Shown here: piece by piece, positions 63,101 through 64,000 of the stretch
How the letters are laid out: every line of letters begins with the position of its first letter
Numbering within the stretch: the first letter of the stretch is position 1
Origin: Apostichopus californicus
Taxonomy: Eukaryota; Echinodermata; Holothuroidea; Aspidochirotida; Stichopodidae
Length of the DNA: 64,000 nt
Direction: 5' to 3'
Assembly (NCBI GenBank): GCA_020650975.1
Contig: JAIPMN010000467.1
Span: 1 to 64,000, forward strand
Notes under the pieces: generated by a model
Database searches by the model: none
Told to the model about the DNA's origin: nothing
Seen by the model: only the letters and a program-made list of their open reading frames with translations
Position numbers and translations under genes: made by a program

Positions 63101-63861
63101 AAAGAGCACTCTGTGCCAAGATAGACGCAAACCAACCAACAATATATATATATATTTTTTGTGGTATTTTTGACATTTGAAAATCTAATTACTCCCGAAA
63201 AATAACCAAACTAACCTCAATATGATACCATTACTCTATGGGACCTGACCTGTCTGAGCTAAGAGGCTCAGACTATAGCAAACAGCATCCAGAGTCAATG
63301 GATGTATACACAAAAGTTAGTTAGCTTTTGACGAATGTATCAATTTCGGGGTATGAAAAAACTTGACACGGCGGACATTTTGTGGTCATATTCTGCTCAA
63401 TTGTAAGTTGTGTAGGCACAGAACAATAAATATTTTGAAATCATTGGATTTCTGGGAACTACACATACAAAAAACGCATACAGTTGAGTGATTTGGATTT
63501 TCCTTGATAGACATCGTTGATCAAATCCTTTAAGTTCGTCAATTATGAGCCCACCATGCTATACTTACTTATATAGTCAGTATTGCTAATTTCGGAACAC
63601 TGCCAATTTCGGACACCCCTAAGAAATGCACGATTTCACCATGACAACCTACAGGAAGAGCCAAATTTCACCAAAAAGTACGAAATGACCCGTGTGTAAG
63701 TAAATACTTACATATTTGTCAATAAAACGACGGAGATCTATGAAGTCTGTTATATTTACTGAAAGAGCAACTGCGCCACCAATTTTATCACCAGCGCCAC
63801 ACTGTGGGACTGTGTGTCCGAAAATTAGCAATACTCCAGCAAAGAAATACCAGTTCCACAA
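54197..63861 (-). CDS. Type I membrane protein with two Ly6/uPAR-like (three-finger) domains and a Thr-rich stalk
   Basis: Not a gene I recognise. Exons: 63712-63861 (ATG; signal peptide MWNWYFFAGVLLIFGHTVPQ), one unresolved, 61622-62132, 60144-60276, 57999-58153, 56222-56302, 54197-54415 (TGA). All seen junctions are GT-AG; phases agree except between the first two, which demands an unseen exon of length 3n+2. Order of parts: signal peptide; a short Cys pair (SQCFQGS...TPCKGR); seven TTMEP/TTMEL/TTMQL units; RKRR (61790-61801), a likely furin-type cleavage site; three-finger domain 1, ending LYCCKNDSCN; domain 2 (LSRCDHY to GGTICCHLPE, eight Cys); a Pro/Thr linker; a transmembrane segment (VATVLICVTVAFVVGATFG); and a 33-residue tail with KKCKKR and YSRF, a possible endocytic YxxF-type signal. 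The CCxxxxCN ending is diagnostic of LU/TGF-beta-receptor-type folds. A receptor or co-receptor role is inference; no kinase is encoded. Confidence 0.75.
55011..55230. mobile_element. Probable degenerate hAT-like MITE
   Basis: The left end CAGGGGTTCTC and the right end in reverse complement CAGCGGTTCTCAAG share 10 of 11 bases, a usual hAT-type terminus. No 8-bp target duplication is evident, so this is older or the ends are misplaced. It lies in the last intron of the three-finger gene. Confidence 0.45.
56478..57015. repeat. (CTA)n microsatellite, about 540 bp, containing an assembly gap
   Basis: Nearly pure CTA triplets with ACT AAG ACT interruptions, in an intron of the three-finger gene. 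The run of N at 56715-56733 marks an unresolved gap, so the true array length is unknown. The long hydrophobic frame on the opposite strand is only the translation of the repeat. Confidence 0.98.
56715..56733. other. Assembly gap (19 N)
   Basis: Undetermined bases inside the CTA microsatellite. Confidence 1.
57560..57685. repeat. ATT/TTATTATTA microsatellite
   Basis: Interrupted TAT/ATT triplets on the + strand, with a short unique segment (ATGATGACGGCCATGGCGAC) in the middle. Intronic. Confidence 0.85.
59473..59802. repeat. Dispersed repeat, copy B, in an intron of the three-finger gene
   Basis: Inverted partner of 4641-4925, about 85-90% alike by eye over most of its length. Relative to copy A it carries an extra block of about 45 bp near 59560-59610. 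Having two copies in introns of two unrelated genes shows that this is a mobile or formerly mobile family. Confidence 0.85.
60761..60980 (+). mobile_element. LINE fragment (L1-like ORF2 C-terminal region)
   Basis: An open + strand stretch reads WSVIIKTLALAGSLPLSISA, then SFIKEVERVMANFMWSG, then GDRGMKVKDIKSFMNSFK. This matches the region after the reverse transcriptase in L1-type ORF2 proteins (IKTLVLPKL...F.K.I...F.W.GK...GGL.M.D). Only about 75 codons remain; it is inserted in an intron opposite to gene direction. Confidence 0.65.
61921..62025 (-). repeat. Coding 15-bp minisatellite, seven units
   Basis: GTTCCATTGTTGTAG-type units on the + strand encode TTMEP, TTMEL or TTMQL on the gene strand. 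The array forms the Thr-rich, probably O-glycosylated stalk of the three-finger protein. Copy number is likely to vary between individuals. Confidence 0.9.
62453..62610. mobile_element. Foldback/MITE with nested inverted repeats
   Basis: Outer arms: 62453-62469 (ATATATGTTGAGACTAG) is the exact reverse complement of 62594-62610. Inner arms: 62493-62524 (beginning GTTACTCAGAGTTTCACG) match the reverse complement of 62546-62577 at 31 of 32 bases. TTGAGACTAG is repeated once inside the left arm. The element is in an intron of the three-finger gene, where an unresolved exon is expected. Confidence 0.88.
63170..63563. mobile_element. Second copy of the transposon nested in the 26.8-28.3 kb LINE
   Basis: Matches 27850-28147 in the same orientation: ATGATACCATTACTCTATGG, AAACAGCATCCAGAGTCAAT, GACGAATGTATCAATTTCGG and the end GTCAATTATGAGCCCACC, then ATGCTA. 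It has an extra block of about 110 bp (about 63380-63490) before the last 70 bp, and lacks the left terminal part of the first copy. Confidence 0.82.
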
Positions 63862-64000
63862 TCACGAAGAATCTTCTTTTTTACAACGTGAAAACAGTTT
63901 GCAGGAAAGAAAGTTTAGCCGTGTATCGTAATATAACACACTTCTCCCACCATATCAAGTATATTTTCAGGTGATTTATACCAGAAGATATAGTTTTGGG

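Noticed and set aside
63573-63622. Small minus-strand exon between TTCTTAG or TTGGCAG and GTAAGT
   Set aside because: The 50-base version fits the phase but contains an in-frame stop; the 31-base version gives the wrong phase.

Overview
The window is animal nuclear DNA: AT-rich, with split genes using GT-AG introns, large introns and many short transposons, microsatellites and minisatellites. The gene content (lysosomal sulfamidase, ER glycerol-3-phosphate acyltransferase, a FAM124 homologue, a three-finger-domain membrane protein) and repeat style suggest a marine invertebrate. An echinoderm or another invertebrate deuterostome is my best guess, but the sequence alone does not prove it. No CRISPR, operon or bacterial feature is present. 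No retroviral or Polinton-like element was recognised.

Layout. 1-3.7 kb: two old LINE fragments, a palindrome cluster, and a well-preserved 368-bp inverted-repeat transposon with 9-bp target duplications. 3.74-7.02 kb (+): SGSH, complete except for the signal-peptide exon. 7.0-9.6 kb: convergent intergenic stretch. 9.6-28.8 kb (-): a GPAT3/GPAT4-type gene; 14 coding exons located, and one short exon after exon 1 not found. Its introns hold minisatellites, a foldback element, a LINE with a DNA transposon nested in it, and a perfect DR1 nuclear-receptor site. 28.8-32.2 kb: intergenic, with a perfect 84-bp duplication and a clean 508-bp hAT-type element. 32.2-42.7 kb (-): a two-exon FAM124 homologue with a very long, kinase-motif-rich N-terminus joined by an 8-kb intron. 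42.7-54.2 kb: non-coding, with G-rich tracts, a cluster of ACTTAAGT/NK2-like motifs, a foldback element and a minisatellite. 54.2-63.9 kb (-): an unrecognised type I membrane protein with two cysteine-rich Ly6/uPAR-like domains, a Thr-rich stalk encoded by a 15-bp minisatellite, a dibasic RKRR site, a transmembrane helix and a short tail. One internal exon is unresolved.

The four genes do not form an obvious pathway. SGSH works in lysosomal heparan sulfate breakdown, GPAT3/4 in glycerolipid synthesis at the ER. FAM124 has no established biochemical role, and the three-finger protein is probably a cell-surface receptor or co-receptor. Exon boundaries were read by eye from homology, reading phase and splice consensus. 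No alignment or database search was run.
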